From Scolanthus callimorphus (Eukaryota > Cnidaria > Anthozoa > Actiniaria > Edwardsiidae), in assembly GCA_033964015.1 (NCBI GenBank), contig JAWWUD010000059.1, forward strand, positions 558,001 to 622,000: a stretch of 64,000 nt of DNA, read 5' to 3'. Made by a program: the position numbers and the translations under genes. The notes below the pieces were generated by a model, which had not been told where the DNA came from, ran no database searches, and was given only the letters and a program-made list of their open reading frames with translations. Positions 45,192 to 54,937 of the stretch are shown here, one piece after another (positions within the stretch are counted from its first letter, which is position 1; each line of letters opens with the position of its first letter).

Positions 45192-45731
45192 TGATCTGTA
45201 GGGGCAGATAACTGAGTTGGCTCATTTAGTGAGTCAGAGGTAGAGGTAGAGGTAGGGTGTGTCTCTTCATCAGGCAAAGGAAAATATATATGCTGCATGT
45301 TGTGTTCTTCCATTTTTCCAGCGTATATGTAGAATTATAACAATGTTCGAAAGCACAGCGATCCTCATCTTAGTTGAATCAATTCAACAGTAGTACAGCG
45401 CTACTACTTGTTTTACAAAACCAGAGCCTCCTGCCTGAATCACAGACCTGTGTCTCACCACCGCGCTTCCCACTCGCCACTGCTGTTTCTACTTTTTTAC
45501 CCTTCCAAACACACGATTTACTGGCTTTGCTATCAAGGAGAAGGAATAAACTAAATTTTTGGAGCCTGTATTTTAACGAGAAGCCAAGTTTTACAGTGCG
45601 AGAGCCCCTTTTAGTCACCGGATAATTCACATTATTTACCAAAGAACATGGGAAACTAATCCGTCCAATCGATATTTTAGTCCGAGTCCGCGCCAGTCCC
45701 CCACGGTCATCACAAAACTCCAACTTGGCTT

Positions 45732-46790
45732 ATTATGATAACGAAGTGCCTGGACAGAATAAATATCTGATCGAATAGATATTCACTGACCGAATAGAAA
45801 TACTATAGAATATAGAACACAAAACGAATACACACTTAAATAATAGTAAACTAAGCGTAAAGAAAAAGCTCGGTAAAGTTTTGTAAACCAGTATGAGTAA
45901 ACGAAAAGAGACAAGTAGGGTTTGTAACCAGTAGAGCTAATTGTAGCGAATATTACTGGTAAGATTTTGTGTCAACCAGTGACTAAAAATATCAGAAAAA
46001 TATCTCGTCGACCCAGCGACCAGGAAAATACTCGTTAACATTTTGAGTCAACCCAATGACTAATAGAATGCAAACTACGTACTAGTAGTGACTAGCAACC
46101 AAGAAACCTAGAATTTTGCGTAAACACGGTGACCAGATAAGTACAGAGTCGTCGGCCCAGCGACCATAACTCGTTTATATTGTGAGTCAACTCAGTGACT
46201 GACTGGATGCACACTAATCTACCATGCTAACAAGAAACCCATTAAAACTTTGTGTCAACCCATTGACTAAATGACTGCAGACTTGTCGACCCAGCGACCA
46301 AGAAAAACTCGTTAACAATTCGAGTCAACCAAGTGACTAAAAGGACTAAAGAATGCACACTAGTCGACTCTGCGACCAAGAACTCATGAAAACTTTGCGT
46401 CATCTCAGTGACTAAATGAGCGTAGACTCGTCGACCCAGCGACATTATAACATTATGCGTCAACCCAGTGACTAAAAGAACTAAAAGAGTGCACACTAGT
46501 CGACTCTGCGACCAAGAACTCATGAAAACTTTGCGTCATCTCAGTGACTAAATGAGTGTAGACTCGTCAACCCAGTGACTAAAAGAAATGCATTTCAAGT
46601 CAACCCAGTGACGAAAGGAAAGTACACAAGTCAACTCTGCGACCGAGAACCATTAAAACTTGACGTCAACCCCAGTGACAACTCAGTGAATAAGTGTAGA
46701 CTTGTCGACCCAGCGACCAGAGAAACTCAAATAACTTTTCAGAAAGGAGTGAAACTCACCACCGGAGAAATTTTAAAATTTGAAAAGTGA
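45732..46790. repeat. Minisatellite of GTCAACCCAGTGACTAAA / GTCGACCCAGCGACCA units
   Basis: From about 45,960 to 46,740 alternating units with GTCAACCCAGTGACTAAA and GTCGACCCAGCGACCA recur every 30-70 bp. A higher-order unit of about 132 bp (CACTAGTCGACTCTGCGACC...) repeats at 46,359 and 46,491. Related sequence is on the other side of the ISL2EU element near 41,018-41,075. ORFs across it are repeat translations. Confidence 0.8.
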
Positions 46791-47522
46791 AAATGTCACG
46801 TGACTGGCCACGTGACCAGTATATCAGCCCAAATTCCATACTAAAACATTTCACTTTTAAACAATGCTATGATCTATGTTTTAAGACTGTCTTCACATGA
46901 AACCATCAGTTGTTATTCCTTCATTTGAAACTGCACATTCAGGGTCTTGATATAGATTTTGCACGGTCTTTGCATCTTCCCTGGTATGCCATACCACCTC
47001 ATGCTGTCCCAGAGGCTTCATCTGTGTGTTGCCGAATCAAATGTTAGACTATGTAGCTAGTCTGTAGGGTTCGCCAGGGCCTTGCGGCCACTGCGGGCGT
47101 TGACGGGCACTGTAGCTACAGTGCCCGTCAACGCCCGCAGTGGCCGCAAGGCCCTCGAACACTTTATGGAGGGATAGTCTAACTATGTTAGTCGTTTTCG
47201 TTTTTTTGCTCGAAAAATGTATACATTTTCGTACTCGTCAAACCCCATTTTTCCTTCTTTTGAGCGGGCAAGTCTAGGCAACCTATTGTTTTCACTTGTG
47301 ATGTGATGTCATGTGATGTCACTTCAGGCCTAGATATACCTACGACATAACTAGGGCAGATCCGCAGATCCGCCCGAGCTAAAACCCTTACTTTGTATAC
47401 TACTGCCCCCCCCCCCCCCAGCAAAAACAAAGAATGACCAAGGCCTGCCCCCCTAGTCAAAAATTTCTAGCAACGGCCTTGTTCTCGCAGGTAACTAACA
47501 CGTTTCTATTTCTGTATCATAG
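46791..47522. other. End of host gene intron 1, with palindrome
   Basis: Apart from the palindrome at 47,076-47,155 and a C-run at 47,404-47,420 there is no recognised element. The splice acceptor for exon 2 (TTTCTGTATCATAG) ends at 47,522. Confidence 0.5.
47076..47155. repeat. Perfect 80-bp palindrome, no spacer
   Basis: The left arm starts AGGGCCTTGCGGCCACTGCG and ends GGCACTGTAG. The right arm is its exact 40-bp reverse complement with no loop. The arms are GC-rich in an AT-rich intron, and the outer flanks (AGACTATG / ATAGTCT) continue the symmetry imperfectly. Confidence 0.96.
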
Positions 47523-47677
47523 ATATGTTAACCCGTCCATATGATGTTTTAACTCGTCCGTATCTTCACCTTGTTATCGAGTACCCGGTTCTAGCCAGAG
47601 GCAATGTTCAACCTGTAGTCGAGAGGAGACAGGGAGAGTACACTTACGTATTACAAGCAAATCTTGATCACCCTCAG
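47523..47677 (+). CDS. Host gene exon 2 (lumenal part of the putative glycosyltransferase)
   Basis: A 155-nt exon between a TCATAG acceptor and a GTAAGG donor. It enters with AT completing an Asp codon from exon 1 and leaves in phase 0. It encodes MLTRPYDVLTRPYLHLVIEY, then PVLARGN and QANLDHPQ, the start of the globular domain. Joined to exon 3 it reads ...DHPQ then VKEVHILHEH, a natural strand-turn-strand continuation. Confidence 0.7.
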
Positions 47678-49005
47678 GTAAGGTTCATAAGCTAGAGTGG
47701 CTTCGTATGACAGTGACCGTAACCACGCCGCGCCGCGAATACGCGATGGTTTCTTTGGCTCTCGTGCTAAGGACCGTAACATGTAATTTGTTTGGCCGTT
47801 CTCGATTTGTCGTTTCCATAGCCGGCGGAAAGCCGTGTCAATGCCACGAGGCCGAGAATGCGGGGTTCCGTATCTACGCAGCGGCCGCCGCCATATTTTC
47901 ACAGTCGATCATACGAATCTGCTCTAGTAATAATGAAAATGGTACGCCTTCGGCTCGTGAGTCTCGCTTTACACAGGAAATTTCTGCAAAAAAAAACAAC
48001 TTCGGGAAATATCTTACCATTCCTGGGAATTTCGACAATTCCCGAGGCTGGGTAAATCCCATGGTTGGAAAAAAAAAGAGGCCTCCAGATTTCCCAAACT
48101 TAAAGTTCATCCCATTGATGGGAAAATAAATAACATGGGTGGGAATTTATGAATTTCACATGGTTGGGAACTCGCAATGCCATTGAACATTATTCCCATG
48201 GATGGGATTTAAGTTGGTTACTGACCCAACTTTTTGAATTCAAAGAACGGTGTATGCATCGCATAAGCTAGAGCGCGGATCATGTTACTTTGAGAATTGC
48301 TGAATTCACACGTCTCTAGTAGAGACGAGTTTCCCGTTTGAGACTCTAATGGACGTGTTTCCCTGTTCTTCTGTGATCACGCGAAATAAAACTGATTTGA
48401 AGGAGAACAGACACATTCATAGGAAATGTTGAATTTCCCATCGCACAAGAATGGGTGTGTGCCGACATTACCATGGATATATAAGCATGAAAATTCTTGG
48501 GTCTCAATCACGTGTCTTTCGTGGGTTATGATCTCCATGTCGGTTTGTAGCGCTGTTCACACTGACGTCATCCATCGTTATTAAAATGATCGACTAGTTC
48601 ATAGAAAAAAAAGCGCGCTATTTAGTGTACGGCTGTCACATTACCGGTAGCATTATTAAAAAAATCCTTTTTTAAATCGAATTATAGAGTAGCTTGTGAT
48701 ATGTTGATATGTAGCCATTAGAGCTAGTTCTGCGAACTCTACGCCAGCTAACAAACCGCGGTTTGGCTTCCGTCAATCAAACGAGTGAACAGCTTTGCCG
48801 ATTTCACGCAGGCGTTGAGATATGTTTTAACCAATAAGAACTAACTAGGCTTCAATAGCCAATTTTCCACCATAAAATGCAAACGAAACAAAAGAATATC
48901 CATGCGCGGCTGGCTTGATGGAAGGCTTCCTTCTTCAAAATGCAGTTTGGTGTTCGGTCACAGTATAAGAACCCCCTTCTTCCGCTTGTTGATAAACAGT
49001 CAATA
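47678..49005. other. Host gene intron 2, first part
   Basis: No gene. It contains a GC-rich patch near 47,720-47,890 and CCATGG-rich repeat DNA near 48,020-48,200 (similar to 53,980-54,090). Confidence 0.4.
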
Positions 49006-49093
49006 GAGTGGTTTTCACATGACTGTCGTGAAACCAATCGCAAAGTAATTACACCAATTCTGAACAAAGCCTATAGGAGTAATAACAAAGTAA

Positions 49094-49985
49094 GGGAGCG
49101 TTCATAATTTATCTAGAGGGGGGGCTATGATGATTTTGAGGGGGGGCCTCTGTTTTTCCCTAATATGATTTAGGGGGGGCTATGGAAAATTTCCAACAAA
49201 AATAACATTGAGCATAGGGGGGGCCAACCATTTTTTCCCGAAAAAAATTATACAAAAATACAGTAAAAACCCGCGTATAAGAACCTGTTAGGCTAAAATT
49301 TTCATTTTAATCCCCCTCGGCACAATAACCTAATAAGGTTATTAAATAAATTTTAAGTTAGGTTCTTATCAGTGGAGTTGCTGTAAAAGTGTGTAGGTAG
49401 AAACTCCTGAATTGGAAGATTATCATCTGATTATATTTAAAAGTAACTGGACATTCATTTTTTTTTTTTTCTGAAAAAATGGATAAGATTAATAACAATC
49501 TTCAGGATCAGTAACTATCACAAGACTTTAATATGGCTGAGGGTGTTTAGTATAAACCAACTAATGGTCTATTACAAATCCTGCATTCTGATTGGATGAG
49601 CTACTAATGGTCTATTAGTGATAGACCGTGCCTGGCAAAACCATCACCTTTCTTTGCAAGAAAACTTGATTTTTTCAACATAAAATAATGGAATTCTTTG
49701 CCAAATCCGACCAACTAGTTGGTTTATACTAAAACAATTAGACCTCTCGTCCTCATGTGCTATGATCTATTCATCATAGCACATTCGGCCTTGAGGTCTA
49801 ATTGTTAAATATGTTGTGGGGGGGGGGGGGGGGGGGGGCTATGATATTTTTCTTTGATTAATTGACATCTCTTGAGGGGGGGTCAGGATAAAAACCCTGA
49901 GATCATCAGGGGGGCTTCAAAAATGAAAAGAAAAAAATTAGGAAATTATCATAGGCCCCCCTCTAGATAAATTATGAATGCTCCC
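49094..49985. mobile_element. PIF/Harbinger-type MITE (family B), TAA target duplication
   Basis: Inverted ends start GGGAGCGTTCATAATTTATC and run into a G-run; TAA flanks both sides (49,091-49,093 and 49,986-49,988). Several GGGGGGGCTATGATxATTTT blocks lie inside. Its interior is interrupted by the MITE at 49,556-49,809. The ends resemble those of the 11,901-12,755 MITE. Confidence 0.85.
49556..49809. mobile_element. MITE (family C), copy 1
   Basis: It runs from TTTAGTATAAACCAACTAAT to GTCTAATTGTTAAA and contains a GTGCTATGAT...ATCATAGCAC hairpin at its right end. A second copy in opposite orientation is at 54,603-54,897. The two share GCCTGGCAAAACCA/GTGGTTTTGCCAGG and CAATCAGAATGCAGGAT-like sequence. 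Target duplication unresolved. Confidence 0.8.
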
Positions 49986-50068
49986 TAATTGCGAATTACT
50001 CACGACAGTCATGTGAAATCTGCTCCAGTGCTATGGCTTGTTGTATTGGTTCATGTTGGTTCTTCCAG

Positions 50069-50674
50069 GTTAAAGAGGTTCACATATTGCACGAGCATGC
50101 TGAAGATGACGCCTTCATCAGGAATCTCAGCCTGAGGAATGCTTTCAAACTGAGGCTTCACGACAACAGAAGACGTGCACACTGGAGCGACCTGTTTGGC
50201 TATGCCTCCAAACATCTCCTCAACAAAACAACCATCATAATTAACGCAGATTGTTTTGTAAGCGATGGATTTGAAAAAATCAATGTTACCCGTCTTCACC
50301 AGGGGACCGCGTACGCACTGACAAGGCACGAGACGGACGAAAACGTACGCATGTGTAATCCCGTCAGCCATTGCGATATTCCGTACGGTACGTTTGGAGC
50401 GCACGACGCCTTTCTCTTCCGCGCAAGCAAGGCCTTTTCGAGAAGCATGCTCAAAAAGATCGACTTCAACTTGAACATGTACGGCGCCGAAAACGCCATC
50501 ATACATGTGCTGAGGAAAGATGGGTTTGTGGTGAAGAACCCGTGCAAGATTCTTTACATATTTCATCATCACTGCTCTAATGTACGCAAGTACGAAGAAA
50601 GAAAAATTAACGGAACTTTGATCACGACATTGTGGAACATCCCGTTAGAGTTTGCAGGATATTCTGATTTGTAA
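50069..50674 (+). CDS. Host gene exon 3: catalytic-like domain of a putative glycosyltransferase
   Basis: The last exon follows a TTCTTCCAG acceptor in phase 0 and ends with TAA at 50,672-50,674. It completes a 292-residue protein. Key segments are NKTTIIINADCFVSDGF (Asp at about residue 152, in a DxD-like position after a hydrophobic strand), TAYALTRHETDENV, FGAHDAFLFRASKAF (His-Asp at about 203-204), NMYGAENAIIHVLRKDGF and ILYIFHHHCSN. This pattern is like small GT-A-type glycosyltransferase-like proteins of animals, algae and large DNA viruses whose substrate is mostly unknown; the donor and acceptor cannot be told from sequence. Several N-glycosylation sites (NLS, NKT, NVT, NGT) fit a lumenal location. 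The frame is intact. Confidence 0.72.
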   Translation, partial: VKEVHILHEHAEDDAFIRNLSLRNAFKLRLHDNRRRAHWSDLFGYASKHLLNKTTIIINADCFVSDGFEKINVTRLHQGTAYALTRHETDENVRMCNPVSHCDIPYGTFGAHDAFLFRASKAFSRSMLKKIDFNLNMYGAENAIIHVLRKDGFVVKNPCKILYIFHHHCSNVRKYEERKINGTLITTLWNIPLEFAGYSDL

Positions 50675-50842
50675 ATGCGAATCACAAACAGTACAGGAAC
50701 AGCAACAACGAAAAACGTGACCTATCTTGACACCTAGGAAACTGCTTTTTTAAATGAAAACTGCTCAACACTTTGTTAATATATCATGATAAATATTTTG
50801 TGCCAGGGCCCCTTCAGTAAACAGTAGAGCAACCGTATTTTA

Positions 50843-51895
50843 CACGCTGGGGCCAACCACCCCCCTAAATGAGTCATTAAAAGTGACCAAAAATCAAATC
50901 TCGCCATAACTTTCTACCCCTTGTGTCTATTTTTACTAAACTTCGTACATTGGATGACATTATGAAGACAAACATTTTCCATGTATTGAGTGGTCACCAT
51001 GGTGATTGTGACGTCACTGGCGTTAACGTATTTATTGGACCATTTTTCGTAATGTTGAATCTGCTTGTTTTTTGTAGCGGCAATGATAGATTTCAACAAG
51101 AAAAGCTAAACGTCGAAAACCGTTTGCTTTTAGGATTTATATTAGCTGAGTTATGATTTTTTCATGATTTGTATAAGGTTGGATCTACCTTAACAGTTGA
51201 AAAAGTTTACAAAATAATTAATTATTGCACGGTAACATCATTGCACATACAAATATCTTAGTATATAGGTTATACTAGTTGACTACAAAATAATTGCACA
51301 CATTTCCACTTTCGATCATTTATTTTCCGTGTTTAAAATCCAAAAGATGTATACTCATGACGTAATAGAATATGACGTCACAATATAACAATGCTTTATA
51401 TCTTCGCTCTAAGGACGAAATTCAAAATTTCAAAATCATACGATTTTAGATACCATTTTGCTTGACACTTAACAACAGAAATCGGTTCAATTGACTAAAA
51501 ACTAAAAAAAAAATACCAGTGAGTTTGTTTCCCATACATTTGCTACTGTAACAAAAAAAGTAGGGGAGGGGAGGGGGTCATTCTTTGAAATGCTAGACCT
51601 CAGCTATTTTTTATGCTATTAACAAACGGTTTTCGGTTTTCAACATCTCTTGCTAAGGTGTATCATCGCCATTACAGAAATAGTGCATATTCCAATTCTT
51701 AAAAATGATCAAACGATTGCGCAATCTCTGGTGACGTCACAAAGCATCATAGTGACGTCAAAAGTAATGGAAAATATTTGTCATCGTAATGTTATCCTAT
51801 CTACCAAATTTGGTCAAAATAGCCTCAGAGGATGGAAAGTCATGTTGAGTCAAAGTTTGAATGACGCATTTTGGGGGGTGGTTGGCCCCAGCGTG
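50843..51895. mobile_element. TA-flanked MITE just downstream of the host gene, CRE-rich
   Basis: Inverted ends start CACGCTGGGGCCAACCACCC, with TA at 50,841-50,842 and 51,896-51,897; the ends also share AAATGxGTCATT. It begins 168 bp after the stop codon. Inside are CRE-type TGACGTCA sites near 51,009, 51,374, 51,732 and 51,752. No ORF. Confidence 0.82.
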
Positions 51896-51897
51896 TA

Positions 51898-52714
51898 CGT
51901 GGATAACTCGTAACAGTATTATATTCTCGATATGATAAATAAAGCAATGACATCAGAGGTGTGGCGTGAGTAAAGGGGAAGCATGAGCTCTGAGGCAAAT
52001 AGTAGGACAGAGCTAGAGTGCCCTGTGATTGATAGAAGGGGGCGCTGTTTTGTTTCCGCGGGGGGGGGGAGGTTGGCGGGTGCGACTAGAATAAACCACA
52101 ACCGGTCTCTTCGAGGTTGAGTGGAAGAGTGAATATATTTGCATTGTGTGACGCTCTTAAGTAATTATTCTAATTTATGCATACCGAGAATAGTAATTCG
52201 ATTGACAAACCTGAGGTGTGTGCACAACTTTACCCAGTTGTTTTTATCAGAGCTCCAGGTGAAAGGAATTCATAGCTATAGGCGGATATCTTGTGACATC
52301 AAAAAAGCAATAGAGAAAATCAGCAAGCGTAACGTAGCTACAAAAAGAAATTTCAATAGCACCTGGCAAATGAAGCGTAATTAGAAAGTTTTACGTTCGT
52401 TATTCGAATTATGAGCGCATTGCGCGAAGTTCAATGAACAGATGTGGGCTAATGAGCCTCTTGCCCCCTTTTCTCTTGAAAGATGTCATAAAAATGCTGG
52501 AGAGTGCTGATTATTTTTTATCTCCTTCAAACTTCAGAATCCAGACCTTGCTTATGCAAATGAGTTGACTGAAAACAAAGGATTTGAACATTTCCATCCA
52601 ATGTTTTCACTATCCGGCCCCCCTTTCAGAAATTCCTGGGTCTGCCCCTGTTTATGGTGTGATGGTTTTTGGTGAATAGCCATGTGCCACCTTCAGATAA
52701 GAGGGTTCTCTCAT
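51898..52714. other. Non-coding, nothing recognised
   Basis: A GC-rich tract with a G-run lies near 52,060-52,080. The plus-strand frame at 52,139-52,384 shows no recognisable content. Confidence 0.35.
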
Positions 52715-52886
52715 GGGGCCGACTCGCCCTACCCATAATTCACTGCTTCAATACTAAAGCAGCTTTATTTTTTACCGTTTCAATGCGAGAAACTAAATAG
52801 TAGAATTCCTTTGCATTACGTCAGAGTTGCCGATGCAATGAAACATGTAAACAAAGCAATGCATCATGGGCAGGGCGAGTCGCCCC
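52715..52886. mobile_element. Small foldback element, 172 bp
   Basis: GGGGCCGACTCGCCCTACCC at the left and CATGGGCAGGGCGAGTCGCC at the right are imperfect inverses, continuing into CAT(A)AT..CACTGCTT and its inverse AAGCAATGCATCATG. Confidence 0.7.
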
Positions 52887-53162
52887 TTTTCAATTTTTCT
52901 CCAACTGTGTGTTTCCATATCAAGACGTTTGCAGCCTAACCTTGTCGACTTGCCGCTTTCCTTCTTAGGAATTCCCCCTTACCTTATTTGGAAGGTCTGT
53001 AAGTACTTTCCCTCATATTTTAGCGAAAAAAGCAGAGAAATCCACCAAAACTTGCAAGTATTCGAGAAACATTGTACTCATGGCCGCCATGTTGTTTTTG
53101 TCTCCGCCAAAGGGCCTGGGGCAAAACACAGGTAGCCCGCGCGTATTCACAGAAAACGACAA

Positions 53163-53390
53163 CGCTATCTCGATATGCAAAAAATATCCATACCCCCCTA
53201 CGGAAGGGATTGGAAATTCCAGAAGGGTGGTGGGGGGGGGGGGGTCAATTTACTTGATCTTTTCCATACAAACACTGCATTTTCTTCGGAAATTCCAGAG
53301 GGGAGGGGGGGTCATTATTCAACACCCTTCCGTGTGTGTGTGTGGGGGGGGGGGGGGGGGGGGGGGGGGGTTATTGGTATTTTTTGGAAA
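53163..53390. repeat. C-run/GGAAATTCC/G-run dispersed repeat with long G-run
   Basis: It carries CCATACCCCCCTACGGAAGG, GGAAATTCCAGA, G-runs before TCAATTTACTTGATC, and a (GT)n plus G-run of about 30 at 53,331-53,370. Apparent glycine-rich ORFs here are artefacts. Confidence 0.7.
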
Positions 53391-53408
53391 CACACATTTG
53401 ATAATAAT

Positions 53409-53606
53409 AGCGGTTTTCATATGACTAATTAATAATAACAAAGATTTATATAGCTCCTTTCTCCACAGATCCAAAGCGCTTTACAAAATTTACTTATGAC
53501 TGTCGGAAACCAATCGCAAAGTAATTACACCAATTCTGAACAAACCCTATAGGGGTGATTACAAAGTATTTACGAATTACTCACGACAGTCATCTGAAAT
53601 CCGCTC
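53409..53606. mobile_element. TA-MITE (family A), copy 3, with an inserted LINE 3' tail
   Basis: The left end GCGGTTTTCATATGACT and the right end, in inverse GAGCGGATTTCAGATGACTG, flank CCAATCGCAAAGTAATTACA. The left arm is split by about 60 bp (AATAATAACAAAGATTTATA ... CCAAAGCGCTTTAC) that looks like the 3' end of a LINE or SINE. Confidence 0.78.
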
Positions 53607-54095
53607 TATGCATATGTTTGAATTTGTTTGGATCAAGTTCGGCGATGGCGAATTTTAAGTAATTAACCTACTTGACTTTGTTTGATTGTTGCTCAAGAGT
53701 CCCTATCTCTTGTCTCATTGTTCATATTTTATATTTTTTTAATATAAACTCGAGTACAAACATTTTTTGCTTAATAACTATCCGTCGTAGCTGTTTTACA
53801 TTATATTTGAGCTTTTTACAGCAAAAACTAAAAATGACAAGATAAAGATAGCACCTCAGAATCTTTTTGAGAGCTTCTCTCGGCGCGGCATTCAATGCGC
53901 TGCTGAAATTAGCGTATTTGTAAAGGGAGACGTTCTTGGATTGCAAGTGACATCACAGTGCAGGGAATTTATGAAGAAACCCATCCATGGGAAAATCTAA
54001 ATTTCCCAAGGCACACGCATGGGAATTCTTACGGAATTCACATAGATAGCCATGGGAAATCCGAACACCTCCCATTCTTCTACCATGGGAAATTT
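53607..54095. other. Non-coding
   Basis: AT-rich with CCATGG repeat DNA near 53,980-54,090. The minus-strand frame at 53,722-53,946 has no recognisable content. Confidence 0.35.
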
Positions 54096-54215
54096 AAGTA
54101 ATGATCCATGCTTAGCGTACGTATATCCAGTTCTCGAGCCAGCAGATAATTGAAAGAGCAAGAAGGTTGCATAAGAGATGCACGAGGCGCAGCCGAGAGC
54201 ATCTGTAGCCCGGAG

Positions 54216-54560
54216 GGGGGGGGGAGGGGACTCTCTATAAACATAGACGGGGTGCTCGTCCTATCCCTTAGGGTATAAAATTCACTCAACTGCTATCTCT
54301 TAGGGGTGTCCAAAGAATCTGCTATCCCTTAGGGGGTCTCACGCAAAGGTGACCTAGAAATTCAGCGACAACACTGAATAAATTGTTTCAACTATGATGG
54401 TAATGTCAAGGACCGAGGATTTTCCGCATCCAATTTGCTATCTCTTAGGGGTAAAATTCACTGTTGGCTAACTCATTTTGCTATCCCTTAGTGTTGAAAC
54501 AAATTTTCCCAACGAGCATCCCCGTCTCTTTTTATGGGGAATCCCCCCCCCCGGGGGATC
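54216..54560. repeat. Element with five CTATCYCTTAGG motifs between C/G-runs
   Basis: Motif copies start near 54,261, 54,293, 54,322, 54,439 and 54,481. The block is bracketed by ATAAACATAGACGGGGTGCT and a near-inverse GAGCATCCCCGTCTC, and by a G-run and a C-run, so it is probably a MITE of its own. Confidence 0.65.
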
Positions 54561-54602
54561 TCTAGTTACCAGAGTGCTCTCTCAACTATCCAAGTGCTTC
54601 CA

Positions 54603-54897
54603 TTTAACAATTAGACCTCGAGGCCGAATGTGCTATGATGAATAGACCATGAGGCCGAAGGCCGAATGGTCTATGATATCATAGCACATGAGGACGAGAG
54701 CTCTAATTGTTTTAGTATAAACCAACTAGTTGGTCAGTTTGGCGATGAATTCCATTATTTTATGTTGAAAAAATCAAGTTTTCTTGCAAAGAAAGGTGGT
54801 GGTTTTGCCAGGCACGGTCTATCACTAATAGACCGTTAGTAGCTCAGCCAATCAGAATGCAGGATTTGTAATAGACCATTAGTTGGTTTATACTAAA
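54603..54897. mobile_element. MITE (family C), copy 2
   Basis: It has the opposite orientation to the 49,556-49,809 copy and is about 40 bp longer. The extra sequence sits in the hairpin loop and itself forms ATAGACCAT...GGCCGAAGGCC...ATGGTCTAT. Confidence 0.82.
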
Positions 54898-54937
54898 ACT
54901 GGATAGACGCGGGTGACTGCTAAGTATGGACCATTTT

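Larger units (their letters stand above)
41238..45731. mobile_element. ISL2EU/Harbinger-like DNA transposon, 4.5 kb, with SWIM-YqaJ gene and transposase
   Basis: Imperfect terminal inverted repeats of about 145 bp start AAGCCAAGTTGGAGTTTTGT at 41,238 and close with the inverse at 45,731. Inside are a plus-strand SAP-SWIM-YqaJ gene and a convergent minus-strand DDE transposase of the DDE_Tnp_4 type. A transposase paired with a YqaJ nuclease is, to my knowledge, the hallmark of the ISL2EU (IS4EU) group. Target duplication is not clear from the flanks. Both genes are decayed. A G-run repeat sits between them at about 43,985-44,225. Confidence 0.82.
49006..50025. mobile_element. TA-MITE (family A), enlarged by nested insertions
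   Basis: The left end GAGTGGTTTTCACATGACTG at 49,006 and the right end, in inverse GAGCAGATTTCACATGACTG, at 50,025 match the family at 39,654 and 53,409. The 5' half also shares CCAATCGCAAAGTAATTACA with the 53.5-kb copy. A Harbinger-type MITE (49,094-49,985) is inserted in it. The right end lies 43 bp before exon 3 of the host gene. Confidence 0.82.
54096..54937. mobile_element. Foldback MITE (family D), copy 2, with nested insertions
   Basis: The left part AAGTAATGATCCATGCTTAG and the right part ACTGGATAGACGC...CTAAGTATGGACCATT match the arms of the 33,591-33,768 element. The arm segment GTGCTCTCTCAACTATCC is at 54,574. A G/C-run element (about 54,216-54,560) occupies the loop, and MITE C copy 2 (54,603-54,897) splits the right arm. 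Confidence 0.78.

Noticed and set aside
46242..46523. 93-codon minus-strand ORF as a gene
   Set aside because: It lies wholly in the GTCAACCCAGTGACTAAA minisatellite.
50051..50572. 173-codon minus-strand ORF opposite host exon 3
   Set aside because: The plus strand has splice-supported phase, N-glycosylation sites and a sensible fold. The antisense frame is a shadow.
53080..53432. Glycine-rich ORFs near the G-runs
   Set aside because: These are low-complexity translations of a dispersed repeat.
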